NCBI GenBank assembly: GCA_903858075.1
Contig: CAIOHI010000083.1
Span: forward strand, 1 to 11,195
Direction of reading: 5' to 3'
DNA length: 11,195 nucleotides
Origin: an uncultured Actinomycetes bacterium
Lineage (GTDB): Bacteria; Actinomycetota; Acidimicrobiia; Acidimicrobiales; Ilumatobacteraceae
The notes below the pieces were generated by a model. It made no database searches. It saw nothing but the letters and a program-made list of their open reading frames with translations, and was not told where the DNA came from. Shown in pieces: positions 1 through 5,898 of the stretch. The position numbers and the translations under genes are program-made. Positions within the stretch are counted from its first letter, which is position 1; each line of letters begins with the position of its first letter.

Positions 1-75
1 AGCATCGGCCAACTTGTTCATACCAGCTTCAAGACCGCGACGGGCCTCTTCATCAAAAGCAATCAACTTTGCCAT
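1..75 (-). CDS. groEL: Chaperonin GroEL, N-terminal 25 codons (partial)
   Basis: The minus-strand translation from the ATG at 75 begins MAKLIAFDEEARRGLEAG and runs off the window after 25 residues. This is the typical N-terminus of actinobacterial 60-kDa chaperonins, which form the ATP-driven ring complex that folds cytosolic proteins. The start is fixed by a strong GGAGG at 82-86, six bases before the ATG. No groES precedes it: the upstream same-strand gene is a CysO-like protein, so this is a groEL standing apart from groES, as is common in actinobacteria. The two CIRCE-type operators upstream indicate HrcA-controlled heat-shock expression. Only the N-terminus is visible, so which groEL paralogue this is cannot be decided. 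Confidence 0.93.
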   Translation of the reverse strand, partial: MAKLIAFDEEARRGLEAGMNKLADA

Positions 76-81
76 TGGATT

Positions 82-86
82 CCTCC
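82..86 (-). promoter_or_regulatory. Ribosome binding site of groEL
   Basis: GGAGG on the minus strand, six bases upstream of the groEL ATG. It is one of only three clear Shine-Dalgarno sequences in the window; most other first genes of transcription units lack one. Confidence 0.85.
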
Positions 87-97
87 ATTAGGTGGGG

Positions 98-124
98 TTC
101 GCACTCGGGATATTCGAGTTCTAG
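98..124. promoter_or_regulatory. Second, degenerate CIRCE-like operator overlapping the first
   Basis: The plus strand reads TTCGCACTC (98-106), nine bases, then GAGTTCTAG (116-124). It agrees with the CIRCE consensus at 15 of 18 positions with the exact N9 spacing. Its right half shares 121-124 with the left half of the near-perfect copy, putting the two centres 23 bp apart, about two helical turns. Function as a second HrcA site is inference. It could instead be a degenerated duplicate or a 5'-UTR hairpin (ACTCG at 103-107 pairs with CGAGT at 115-119). Confidence 0.5.
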
Positions 125-147
125 CACTCTACCGCCGAGAGTGCTAA
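121..147. promoter_or_regulatory. CIRCE operator (HrcA site), near-perfect copy
   Basis: The plus strand reads CTAGCACTC, nine bases, then GAGTGCTAA. This matches the CIRCE consensus (TTAGCACTC, N9, GAGTGCTAA) at 17 of 18 positions with exact spacing. CIRCE is the binding site of the heat-shock repressor HrcA, and its position between the preceding gene and groEL is the standard one. The operator covers the proposed groEL -10, so bound HrcA would block RNA polymerase. Confidence 0.95.
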
Positions 148-155
148 CCCACCAA
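126..155 (-). promoter_or_regulatory. Candidate groEL promoter
   Basis: On the minus strand a weak -35 TTGGTG (150-155) is followed after 18 bp by TAGAGT (126-131), which fits the actinobacterial TANNNT -10. Transcription would start near 119. The -10 lies inside the near-perfect CIRCE, which makes sense for repression. The -35 is poor, so the assignment is tentative. Confidence 0.4.
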
Positions 156-183
156 CGCTGGTGGTAAAAGAGCAACTGAGGAG

Positions 184-462
184 TTAGTGAGCCCCGCCGG
201 CAACGGCAGGAATGATGGAAACCGTTTCCGTAGCTGGAACTGGAGTATCGAGACCCTCTAGGTAGCGCACGTCGTCGTCTGACACAAAAACGTTCACAAA
301 CTTACGCAAAGCACCTGTTTCATCGAACAAACGCTCACCAAAACCAGGGTGTGCTGCTTCAAGATTGCGCAAAACGTCGCCAAGTGTGGCGCCCTCAATT
401 TGCAGTGTTGATGCTCCACCCGACAGGGGGCGCATGGTGGTGGGAATGCGAACTGTTGCCAT
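184..462 (-). CDS. cysO: CysO-like ubiquitin-fold sulfur carrier (MoaD/ThiS family)
   Basis: This 92-residue protein closely resembles Mycobacterium CysO along its length: an RIPTTMRPLSGG start, LGDVLRNLEA, a KFVNVFVSDDDVR core at about 54-66, and the ending IIPAVAGG. CysO is thiocarboxylated on its C-terminal glycine and donates sulfur to O-phosphoserine on CysM; the Mec JAMM protease then releases cysteine. Unlike mycobacterial CysO, which ends at Gly-Gly, this protein has two more residues (G89-G90-A91-H92), so it would need trimming before activation. The ATG at 462 is four bases past the amidase stop with no Shine-Dalgarno, so the two genes are probably translationally coupled. No cysM or mec is in the window. 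A general MoaD/ThiS role is less likely but possible. Confidence 0.85.
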   Translation of the reverse strand: MATVRIPTTMRPLSGGASTLQIEGATLGDVLRNLEAAHPGFGERLFDETGALRKFVNVFVSDDDVRYLEGLDTPVPATETVSIIPAVAGGAH

Positions 463-466
463 GACG

Positions 467-1942
467 TCAGACTAGCGGTGGCATGCGGTGGCTCCACGGC
501 GCAGCGGCCTCAAGTTGCGAACCTAAACGCACTAAAAGATCTTCGCGATGCGTGGCGGCCACACATTGCACGCCCATCGGCAAGCCGTCGGCACTCCAGT
601 GCAACGGCAGGCTGATGGCTGGCTGACCCGTCACATTGAATTGTGCGGTGTACTGCAAAATGGAGCGCATATTCATGCCGCCATCGGGACCACTTAACCA
701 CCCCAACTTGGGTGGTGGGCCAGCCAGTGTGGGGGTGACCAAAATGTCGAATGGTTGTGTGCCGTCTTGCGGGTACCACCACTCGAGCATGCGTCGCGAC
801 CAAGCGTGCATCCAACTCACCCATTGCACGTACTGAGTACCACTGACCGTGCGACCAACTTCGCGCAAGAAAAGATTGTCGGCTTCAATGTCGTCTCCTG
901 TAACAGGCCGCCCGATGAGCGCTTCAATTTCACTGACGCCAGCATCGGTCGCCACCGACACAATGCCAGTGAAGGTGTCGGCGAAATCTTCTTCGTCCAT
1001 TGCTGCGGGGTACGCATCTTCCACCATGTGACCAAGCGACTCGAGCAACTTGCGCGTGGTTGCCATTGATGCACGCGTTTCGGCGTGGTCTACTCCGCCA
1101 GGCATGAGTGGGTGATCGAGAAAGCCAATGCGCAAAAATCCAACGGGCTTGCCTACTTCTTCCATGAGTGGTCGCGCATAAGGAACTGCGGTGTATGGGT
1201 CGCCTGCTTCATAGCCCGACAAAATGTCGAGCATGAGCGCAGTGTCGCGCACACTGCGTGTGACCACGCCGTCAACAGTTGCACCCATCCACGACTCACC
1301 TGTATCTGGTCCTTTGCTAATACGACCACGCGAAGGCTTTAACCCCACCAAACCGCATTCGCTTGCTGGCACGCGAATAGAACCACCACCATCATTTGCG
1401 TGACCAACAGAAACAATGCGCGCAGCAACAGCTGCAGCAGAACCACCCGAAGAACCACCCGTGGAATGTTCAAGATTCCACGGGTTATGCGCTGCGCCAT
1501 ACGCAAGTGGTTCTGTTGTAATGGTGCTGCCGAACTCTGGAGTATTTGTGCGGCCAATGACAATTGCACCCGCACGCTTTAAGCGCCGGGCAATGTATGA
1601 ATCGTGTGTTGCGCGGTAGCCCAGGTTTTTTAAAACACGTGAACCCATGTGATGTGGCTCGCCACCAATAGCCGCTTCAAGATCTTTCACTACGACGGGC
1701 ATTCCGTGCAATGGAGTTGTAATAGGGCCAGCAGAAATGGCAGCAGCTTCACTGCGCGCACGTTCATATCGTTCATGAATAATGGCGTTCAATTGCGGGT
1801 TTACTGCTTCGGCACGAGCAATGGCAGCATCAACAAGTTCCACCGGCGACACCCACTTACGATGCAACGCACCCACCTGGTCGTTGGCGTCGGAATTCAA
1901 AACGTCAGCAATATTTTGGGGTTGTTGTGCAGGTGCATTCAT
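467..1942 (-). CDS. Amidase-signature hydrolase, NylA-like
   Basis: This 491-residue cytosolic amidase-signature enzyme is similar along its length, by recall, to 6-aminohexanoate-cyclic-dimer hydrolase (NylA). The Ser-cisSer-Lys triad is visible: Lys86 in VVVKDL, Ser164 in TGGSSGGSAAAVA, and nucleophile Ser188 in DGGGSIRVPA. Other family marks are GRTNTPEFG (about 130-138), GLVGLKPSRGRIS (198-210) and NVSGQPAISLP-type residues near the C-terminus (here NVTGQPAISLP). These enzymes hydrolyse amides; the real substrate cannot be read from sequence. No gatB or gatC is nearby, so this is not GatA of the tRNA amidotransferase. The ATG at 1942 has no Shine-Dalgarno, but TAGGGT lies six bases upstream, which suggests a leaderless start. 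It is first in a same-strand run with cysO. Confidence 0.9.
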   Translation of the reverse strand: MNAPAQQPQNIADVLNSDANDQVGALHRKWVSPVELVDAAIARAEAVNPQLNAIIHERYERARSEAAAISAGPITTPLHGMPVVVKDLEAAIGGEPHHMGSRVLKNLGYRATHDSYIARRLKRAGAIVIGRTNTPEFGSTITTEPLAYGAAHNPWNLEHSTGGSSGGSAAAVAARIVSVGHANDGGGSIRVPASECGLVGLKPSRGRISKGPDTGESWMGATVDGVVTRSVRDTALMLDILSGYEAGDPYTAVPYARPLMEEVGKPVGFLRIGFLDHPLMPGGVDHAETRASMATTRKLLESLGHMVEDAYPAAMDEEDFADTFTGIVSVATDAGVSEIEALIGRPVTGDDIEADNLFLREVGRTVSGTQYVQWVSWMHAWSRRMLEWWYPQDGTQPFDILVTPTLAGPPPKLGWLSGPDGGMNMRSILQYTAQFNVTGQPAISLPLHWSADGLPMGVQCVAATHREDLLVRLGSQLEAAAPWSHRMPPLV

Positions 1943-1948
1943 AACTAA

Positions 1949-1954
1949 ACCCTA
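1949..1954 (-). promoter_or_regulatory. Leaderless -10 element of the amidase gene
   Basis: TAGGGT on the minus strand fits the actinobacterial TANNNT consensus and lies exactly six bases before the amidase ATG, so transcription would begin at or next to the start codon. No recognisable -35 is seen at 17-18 bp. It shares bases 1953-1954 (TA) with the opposing -10 of glycerate kinase. Confidence 0.5.
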
Positions 1955-1958
1955 CGCT
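1953..1958 (+). promoter_or_regulatory. Leaderless -10 element of glycerate kinase
   Basis: TACGCT on the plus strand fits TANNNT and ends six bases before the ATG at 1965. This mirrors the amidase -10 on the other strand. No Shine-Dalgarno and no convincing -35 are present. Confidence 0.5.
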
Positions 1959-1964
1959 GTGGTG

Positions 1965-2954
1965 ATGCGCGTTCTTGCTGCACTCGATAAATTCCGCGGA
2001 ACGGCAACCGCACAAGAAGCCTGCGCTGCAGTGGGCCACGCGTGCTGGGAACTCGGCATCGATTGCGATGAAGCACCACTCGCCGACGGCGGCGAAGGAA
2101 CACTCGATGTACTCGGCGGTCCAAACCGCACGAGCAAAGTCACGGGGCCACTCGGCGACATCGTGGAAGCACCTTGGCGCCTCAGTCGTGACGTCGCTGT
2201 TATTGAAATGGCGCGAGCAAGTGGCTTACAACTTGTTGGTGGCGCAGAACGCAACGACCCAATTGCTGCAAGCACCACTGGCACTGGTGAACTCATTGAC
2301 CAAGCACTCGACGCAGGCGCGAAAAAAATTATTGTGTGTTTGGGTGGTTCAGCAACAACCGATGGCGGCTACGGCGCCGTTCGTGCCATTCACGCCCCTG
2401 CCCGATTAAAAGCGGTCGAGTTTCTTGTTGCATGCGATGTCACCACACCATTCACAAAGGCAGCTCAGGTCTTTGGGCCGCAAAAAGGTGCCACGCTTCG
2501 CCACATTGCATTGCTCACCGGACGCCTTGAACGACTCCAACAAATTTACGCAGAGCAATACGGCATTGACGTAAGCACCATTGAAGGAGCAGGCGCAGCT
2601 GGCGGTCTTGCCGGTGGCCTTGCGGCGCTCGGCGCAACACTCGTTCCTGGCTTCGATGTTGTTGCAGAAGAAATTGATCTCGATACGCGTGCCGAGAATT
2701 GCGACGTTATTTTCACCGGTGAAGGTTTCCTCGATGCGCAAAGTTTTGACGGAAAAGTGGTCGGGTCAATGTACGACCTCGCACTTCACAAAAAGAAAAT
2801 GCTCTGCGCCATTGTGGGCGATGCAGATACCACCGTTGAGCCACCGTTTAGCGTCTTGAATCTTGTTCAGCTATACGGCAACGACACGGCGATGAATCGC
2901 ACATTGTTTTCCATTGAACAGGCAGCTCTTAGCTACCTCAAAAAATTGAACTAG
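1965..2954 (+). CDS. Glycerate kinase (GlxK/GarK family)
   Basis: This 329-residue protein phosphorylates D-glycerate with ATP, feeding glycerate from glyoxylate or glycerol-type catabolism into central metabolism. Family motifs appear in order: ALDKFRGTATAQEAC (6-20), LADGGEGTLD (39-48), EMARASGLQL (81-90), STTGTGELI (103-111), CLGGSATTDGGYGA (125-138), ACDVTTPF (156-163), FGPQKGAT (170-177), GAGAAGGLAGG (208-218) and TGEGFLDAQSFDGK (251-264). It is short for the family (usually about 370-380 residues), mainly because a segment after GGYGAVRAI is reduced to a few residues. The ATG at 1965 is chosen because MRVLAALDKF is the family N-terminus; two in-frame GTG codons precede it directly (1959, 1962), and any longer frame would run antisense through the amidase. 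Whether it makes 2- or 3-phosphoglycerate is not decidable here. Confidence 0.92.
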   Translation: MRVLAALDKFRGTATAQEACAAVGHACWELGIDCDEAPLADGGEGTLDVLGGPNRTSKVTGPLGDIVEAPWRLSRDVAVIEMARASGLQLVGGAERNDPIAASTTGTGELIDQALDAGAKKIIVCLGGSATTDGGYGAVRAIHAPARLKAVEFLVACDVTTPFTKAAQVFGPQKGATLRHIALLTGRLERLQQIYAEQYGIDVSTIEGAGAAGGLAGGLAALGATLVPGFDVVAEEIDLDTRAENCDVIFTGEGFLDAQSFDGKVVGSMYDLALHKKKMLCAIVGDADTTVEPPFSVLNLVQLYGNDTAMNRTLFSIEQAALSYLKKLN

Positions 2955-3532
2955 CCAGCAACAGTTGTTGTTGCAGCAGCAGGCGCACCAGCAATAGGTT
3001 TGCCGGCAAGGTCGGTGGCAAGTAACACCAACACGCTTGCTTCACCCATGTTGCCTGTTTCAGTTGGCACAGGGTCGGGCATTGGTGCAGTTGCAACACC
3101 GCCAAGTGCGGCGGCAACATTTGCTGCGTTGGCTTCTTGACCAGCGATGTAATACACCATGGTGAGAGTTTGTTTTGGAGTGGCGTCACTCTTGTTCAAC
3201 GGTGGTTGAACAATGAATCCGAGTCCTTGCAATGCCACGCTGACGTCGCCAGCACTACCCGGAACACCCGAGGCATTAGCAACGAGCACCTTGAATCCGG
3301 TGGTGTTGGTTGCCGCAGGAACCGTGGTTTGAGCAGCATCGGGAACAGTGGTTCCCACGTCGACACTGGTGTCATCGGTCGGCGACGACGAGCTAGTGCT
3401 GTCGCTATTGATATCGCGCAAGATGAAAAATCCGACGAGGACGGCGACGACGGCAACAACGATGCTCAGCGTGGAGTTGAAGTTTTGGCCTGCACCATTT
3501 CCACCAGTTTGTGGGCGCGCTTGACGACTCAT
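2951..3532 (-). CDS. Membrane-anchored LytR_C-domain protein
   Basis: This 193-residue protein has a short cytosolic N-terminus, one hydrophobic segment at about 21-38, a Ser/Thr/Asp-rich flexible stretch (about 42-78) and a LytR_C domain from about 79 to 172: FKVLVANASGVPGSA, a central TLTMVYYIAGQEANA, and ASVLVLLATDLAG. LytR_C domains occur at the end of, or apart from, LytR-CpsA-Psr envelope enzymes. No catalytic LCP domain is present, so an accessory envelope role outside the membrane is inferred. The ATG at 3532 has a good GGAGG (3538-3542). The gene lies 49 bp downstream of tRNA-Thr on the same strand and could share its transcript. Its TAG interlocks with the glycerate kinase TAG. A weak hairpin at 2958-2974 (GCAACA/TGTTGC) lies just before its stop, with a run of six T only 13 bases further on. 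Confidence 0.8.
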   Translation of the reverse strand: MSRQARPQTGGNGAGQNFNSTLSIVVAVVAVLVGFFILRDINSDSTSSSSPTDDTSVDVGTTVPDAAQTTVPAATNTTGFKVLVANASGVPGSAGDVSVALQGLGFIVQPPLNKSDATPKQTLTMVYYIAGQEANAANVAAALGGVATAPMPDPVPTETGNMGEASVLVLLATDLAGKPIAGAPAAATTTVAG

Positions 3533-3537
3533 GACAA

Positions 3538-3542
3538 CCTCC
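3538..3542 (-). promoter_or_regulatory. Ribosome binding site of the LytR_C-domain gene
   Basis: GGAGG on the minus strand, five bases before the ATG at 3532. A possible -10, TAAGGT at 3566-3571, lies upstream, so this gene may have its own promoter as well as read-through from the tRNA. Confidence 0.8.
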
Positions 3543-3581
3543 GAAGGTTTTGGCGGGTTTTCCCTACCTTATTGCGAAATG

Positions 3582-3656
3582 TGGAGCCGAGTGTGGGATT
3601 TGAACCCACGACCTACCGCTTACAAGGCGGTTGCTCTGCCACTGAGCTAACCCGGC
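3582..3656 (-). tRNA. tRNA-Thr (anticodon TGT)
   Basis: The minus strand folds into a complete 75-nt cloverleaf. The acceptor GCCGGGT pairs with ACTCGGC, the D arm starts GCTCAGTGG, the anticodon arm is CCGCCTTGTAAGCGG with anticodon TGT reading ACA, and the T arm contains GTTCAAATC. The CCA end is encoded (3582-3584) after a T discriminator. The sequence resembles E. coli tRNA-Thr(TGT). It lies between rlmB and the LytR_C gene on the same strand. Confidence 0.97.
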
Positions 3657-3669
3657 GTAATCGTTGATG

Positions 3670-3675
3670 ATCCTA
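3670..3675 (-). promoter_or_regulatory. Candidate -10 element for tRNA-Thr
   Basis: TAGGAT on the minus strand ends 13 bases before the mature 5' end of the tRNA, in the 34-bp gap after the rlmB stop. It fits TANNNT and would start transcription near 3663. No -35 is recognisable, so read-through from rlmB is an alternative. Confidence 0.4.
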
Positions 3676-3690
3676 GAGGCAAACACCGAA

Positions 3691-4671
3691 TTATTGCGCT
3701 TGACGGGCGCGAACTACCTCATAAGTGGCCAATGCACCCGCTGCCGAGACGTTCAAAGATGACAATTGTCCATTCATGGGGATGGAAACCACCACATCGC
3801 AGCGCTCGCGCACTAAACGGGCAATTCCCTTGCCTTCTGCTCCTAGAACGATACAAATGGGGTCGTTGGCAAAAGACGCGATGTCGAAAAGGCTGCGGTC
3901 GGCATCGTCGTCGAGACCTACCACCCACACTTTTGCTTTTTTCATTTGCGCAATTGCGGCAGGCAAACCCGAAACAACAGCAATATCAAGATGTTCCACT
4001 GCACCCGCAGCAGCTTTTGCCGTGGTTGGCGTGACATGCACTGAACGGTGACGCGGCAAAATGACCCCGGTAACCCCTGCGCCATCACAGCAACGCAACA
4101 ACGCACCAAGGTTGCCTGGGTCGGTGACGCCGTCAACAGCAACGAGGAATGGTTGTACACCGTTGCGTGATTCCAATAGTTCTTCAATACCTATTTCTGG
4201 CAATGGTGCTGCGAACGCAATAATTCCCTGCGGGGCTTCGCTACGCGCGGTGTTCTCAATGTGCCTACGTGGAACATCGGTCACTGTGACGCGCACGGCT
4301 TCAGCAAGTTCACGAATGTCGTCAATAACATCGTTGGCATCAATGTCGTTAGCAATCCAAATTTCTCGTGTTTTGCGACGACCAGCAATAAGTAGTTCGC
4401 GTACTGCCTGACGACCTTCAACTTGCTCGCCGCCTAAACCTTTTTCTGCTGGGCGTGAACGATCGCCACCCGCACGCGGGTCGAAACGATTTCCACCACG
4501 TGCAGGCGCACCCGTGCGCTTTGCCGCACCAAATTTTCTTGGCGCTCCCGATTTCTTAGGCGGGTTCGAGCTGCGTGCCGGAGCCGCAGACGTGCGCGCT
4601 GGTGCACCTCTGTTGCCTTTCGGCATGCCAGTTTTTGCACCTGGTGCTGGTTTTCGTGCGCGTTGTGCCAC
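3691..4671 (-). CDS. rlmB: 23S rRNA 2'-O-methyltransferase, TrmH/RlmB family
   Basis: This 326-residue SpoU/TrmH enzyme uses S-adenosylmethionine to methylate a ribose 2'-OH, most likely G2251 (E. coli numbering) of 23S rRNA. The substrate-binding domain starts at about 82 (EQVEGRQAVRELL). The knotted catalytic domain carries motif 1 at 184-200 (DPGNLGALLRCCDGAGV), motif 2 at 276-283 (LGAEGKGI) and motif 3 at 297-310 (IPMNGQLSSLNVSA). The first 80 residues are an added Lys/Arg/Ala/Pro/Gly-rich tail, so the protein is longer than the about 245-residue E. coli RlmB; the tail is probably disordered and RNA-binding. The GTG start at 4671 lies three bases after the ispF stop, which implies coupling. 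A paralogue acting on another rRNA site cannot be excluded. Confidence 0.9.
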   Translation of the reverse strand: MAQRARKPAPGAKTGMPKGNRGAPARTSAAPARSSNPPKKSGAPRKFGAAKRTGAPARGGNRFDPRAGGDRSRPAEKGLGGEQVEGRQAVRELLIAGRRKTREIWIANDIDANDVIDDIRELAEAVRVTVTDVPRRHIENTARSEAPQGIIAFAAPLPEIGIEELLESRNGVQPFLVAVDGVTDPGNLGALLRCCDGAGVTGVILPRHRSVHVTPTTAKAAAGAVEHLDIAVVSGLPAAIAQMKKAKVWVVGLDDDADRSLFDIASFANDPICIVLGAEGKGIARLVRERCDVVVSIPMNGQLSSLNVSAAGALATYEVVRARQAQ

Positions 4672-4674
4672 TTT

Positions 4675-5172
4675 TTATCCGATCTCTTCATTCGTTTTCG
4701 TCATGACTGCTACTGCCCAGCATGCAATGCCTTCGGCGCGCCCTAGCGCGCCAAGACCTTCTGCACGGCGCCCTTTAATTGTTACAGGCGCACCCGCTGC
4801 AGTACTTACATTGCGTTGCATTGCTTCACGGCGTGGAGCCAACTTGGGTTCTTCACACACCACACTGCAATCGACATTGCCGATGACCCAACCCGCAGCA
4901 GCAACCATGCGTGCAACTTCTGCGAGCAACTCAAGTGAGTTTGCATTTTTCCAACGCGCGTCGGTATCGGGAAAATGTTCACCAATATCGCCGAGGCCAG
5001 CAGCACCAAGCAGCGCATCGGCAACTGCATGTGCAATAACATCGGCGTCGCTATGACCCGCAAGTGAGCGCATACCTTCAAACACTTCGCCACCCAAAAT
5101 AAGTGCGCGCCCTGGCGTTGGCTCATCGTTAAAGCGATGGATATCGAACCCTTGCCCTACACGAATATTCAT
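4675..5172 (-). CDS. ispF: 2-C-methyl-D-erythritol 2,4-cyclodiphosphate synthase
   Basis: This 165-residue enzyme catalyses the fifth MEP-pathway step: it cyclises CDP-methylerythritol 2-phosphate to MEcPP with release of CMP. The metal ligands correspond to Asp10 and His12 (GFDIHRF) and His48, and the loop GHSDADV is at 39-45, followed by DALLGAAGLGDIGEHFPDTD (52-71). The C-terminal nucleotide-binding motif is unusual: where most family members have KATTTE, this protein has KGRRAE (133-138), though Glu138 and Arg145 remain. The length is normal for the family. The ATG at 5172 overlaps the ispD stop (ATGA), and a GAGGG at 5179-5183 supports it. It is the middle gene of ispD-ispF-rlmB. Confidence 0.95.
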   Translation of the reverse strand: MNIRVGQGFDIHRFNDEPTPGRALILGGEVFEGMRSLAGHSDADVIAHAVADALLGAAGLGDIGEHFPDTDARWKNANSLELLAEVARMVAAAGWVIGNVDCSVVCEEPKLAPRREAMQRNVSTAAGAPVTIKGRRAEGLGALGRAEGIACWAVAVMTKTNEEIG

Positions 5173-5891
5173 GCGTTGCCCTCAAGCACTTCGGAAACAG
5201 CATTTTGTGCCCATGCAAAATCTTCTGGCGTTGTTATTTTGCGATTCATTACGTTTCCAGGCACTACTACAACGTAGCCACCAATTGCCTCAACTAGAGA
5301 TGCATCGTCTGTGCCTTCTCGATTTTCATGTTCGGCTACAAGGTGTGCTTCACGCAATATTGCAGCGTGAAACGCCTGCGGGGTTTGCACTGCACGCAAT
5401 GTGCTGCGTTGCAGAGTGCTCAGCACTTCATTTGTACTTTCATCGACCACCTTGACCGTATCGACCACAGCAAGAGCAGGAACCGCAGCCTGCACCGTTG
5501 GGGAAAGTTCTTGCACGACCGCCTGGAAAAGTTCCACCGAAGCAAACGGCCGAGCCGCGTCGTGCACACACACCACTTGTGCTGCAGTTGGCACCTCCGC
5601 AAGGCCATTGCGTACCGAATGCGTTCTGCTTGCACCACCTTGAACAACGTGCACTCGCGCATCACTTGAAGCAAAATCGCTCACTTCAGGCACGACAACT
5701 ACCACCCCAGCACTTACCTGCAATGCGGTATCGACCGCCCATGCCACCATTTGCTTGGGGCCAAGGGGCAGAAACTGCTTGTGAGCACCAAAACGCTGCC
5801 CACTTCCCCCTGCCACCACAATGGTCCACACCCCCGCCGGGTCAAACAACGCACGAGATGTGCCCGTGGGCATATTTGAGGGTGTGCTCAT
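5169..5891 (-). CDS. ispD: 2-C-methyl-D-erythritol 4-phosphate cytidylyltransferase
   Basis: This 240-residue enzyme transfers CMP from CTP to methylerythritol 4-phosphate in the MEP isoprenoid pathway. The nucleotide-binding loop VAGGSGQRFGAHKQFLPL is at 26-43, followed by GGASRTHSVRNGL (85-97), VHDAARPF (109-116), DTVK (144-147), TPQAF (170-174), TDDASLVE (194-201) and NRKITTPEDF (216-225). An extra tail of about 20 residues precedes the catalytic domain. Met7 is an alternative start, but the ATG at 5891 fits a promoter with its -10 seven bases upstream and no leader. The gene overlaps ispF by four bases and is the first gene of the ispD-ispF-rlmB run. It diverges from the CRP-family gene across 29 bp. 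Confidence 0.95.
   Translation of the reverse strand: MSTPSNMPTGTSRALFDPAGVWTIVVAGGSGQRFGAHKQFLPLGPKQMVAWAVDTALQVSAGVVVVVPEVSDFASSDARVHVVQGGASRTHSVRNGLAEVPTAAQVVCVHDAARPFASVELFQAVVQELSPTVQAAVPALAVVDTVKVVDESTNEVLSTLQRSTLRAVQTPQAFHAAILREAHLVAEHENREGTDDASLVEAIGGYVVVVPGNVMNRKITTPEDFAWAQNAVSEVLEGNA
5179..5183 (-). promoter_or_regulatory. Ribosome binding site of ispF
   Basis: GAGGG on the minus strand, within the end of ispD and six bases before the ispF ATG. It confirms the start inside the ATGA overlap and lets ispF initiate independently as well as by coupling. Confidence 0.7.
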
Positions 5892-5898
5892 GGCATCG

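Noticed and set aside
149..164. A CCACCA/TGGTGG hairpin between the cysO-like gene and groEL as a terminator.
   Set aside because: No T-run follows on the minus strand, and it overlaps the proposed groEL -35. Kept only as a possible weak structure.
467..1942. GatA subunit of the Glu-tRNA(Gln) amidotransferase.
   Set aside because: No gatB or gatC nearby, and the overall sequence resembles NylA-type amidases more closely.
1782..1964. A longer glycerate kinase start inside the amidase gene.
   Set aside because: The extra residues run antisense to amidase codons and do not resemble the family. MRVLAALDKF at 1965 is the family N-terminus.
3137..3667. A 176-codon plus-strand frame ending in a GFEPTTYRLQGGCSATEL-type sequence.
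   Set aside because: That peptide is the familiar spurious translation of the antisense strand of a tRNA gene. The rest is antisense to the LytR_C gene.
4514..5056. A 180-codon plus-strand frame across the rlmB/ispF junction.
   Set aside because: It is antisense to two well-supported genes with intact motifs and resembles no known protein.
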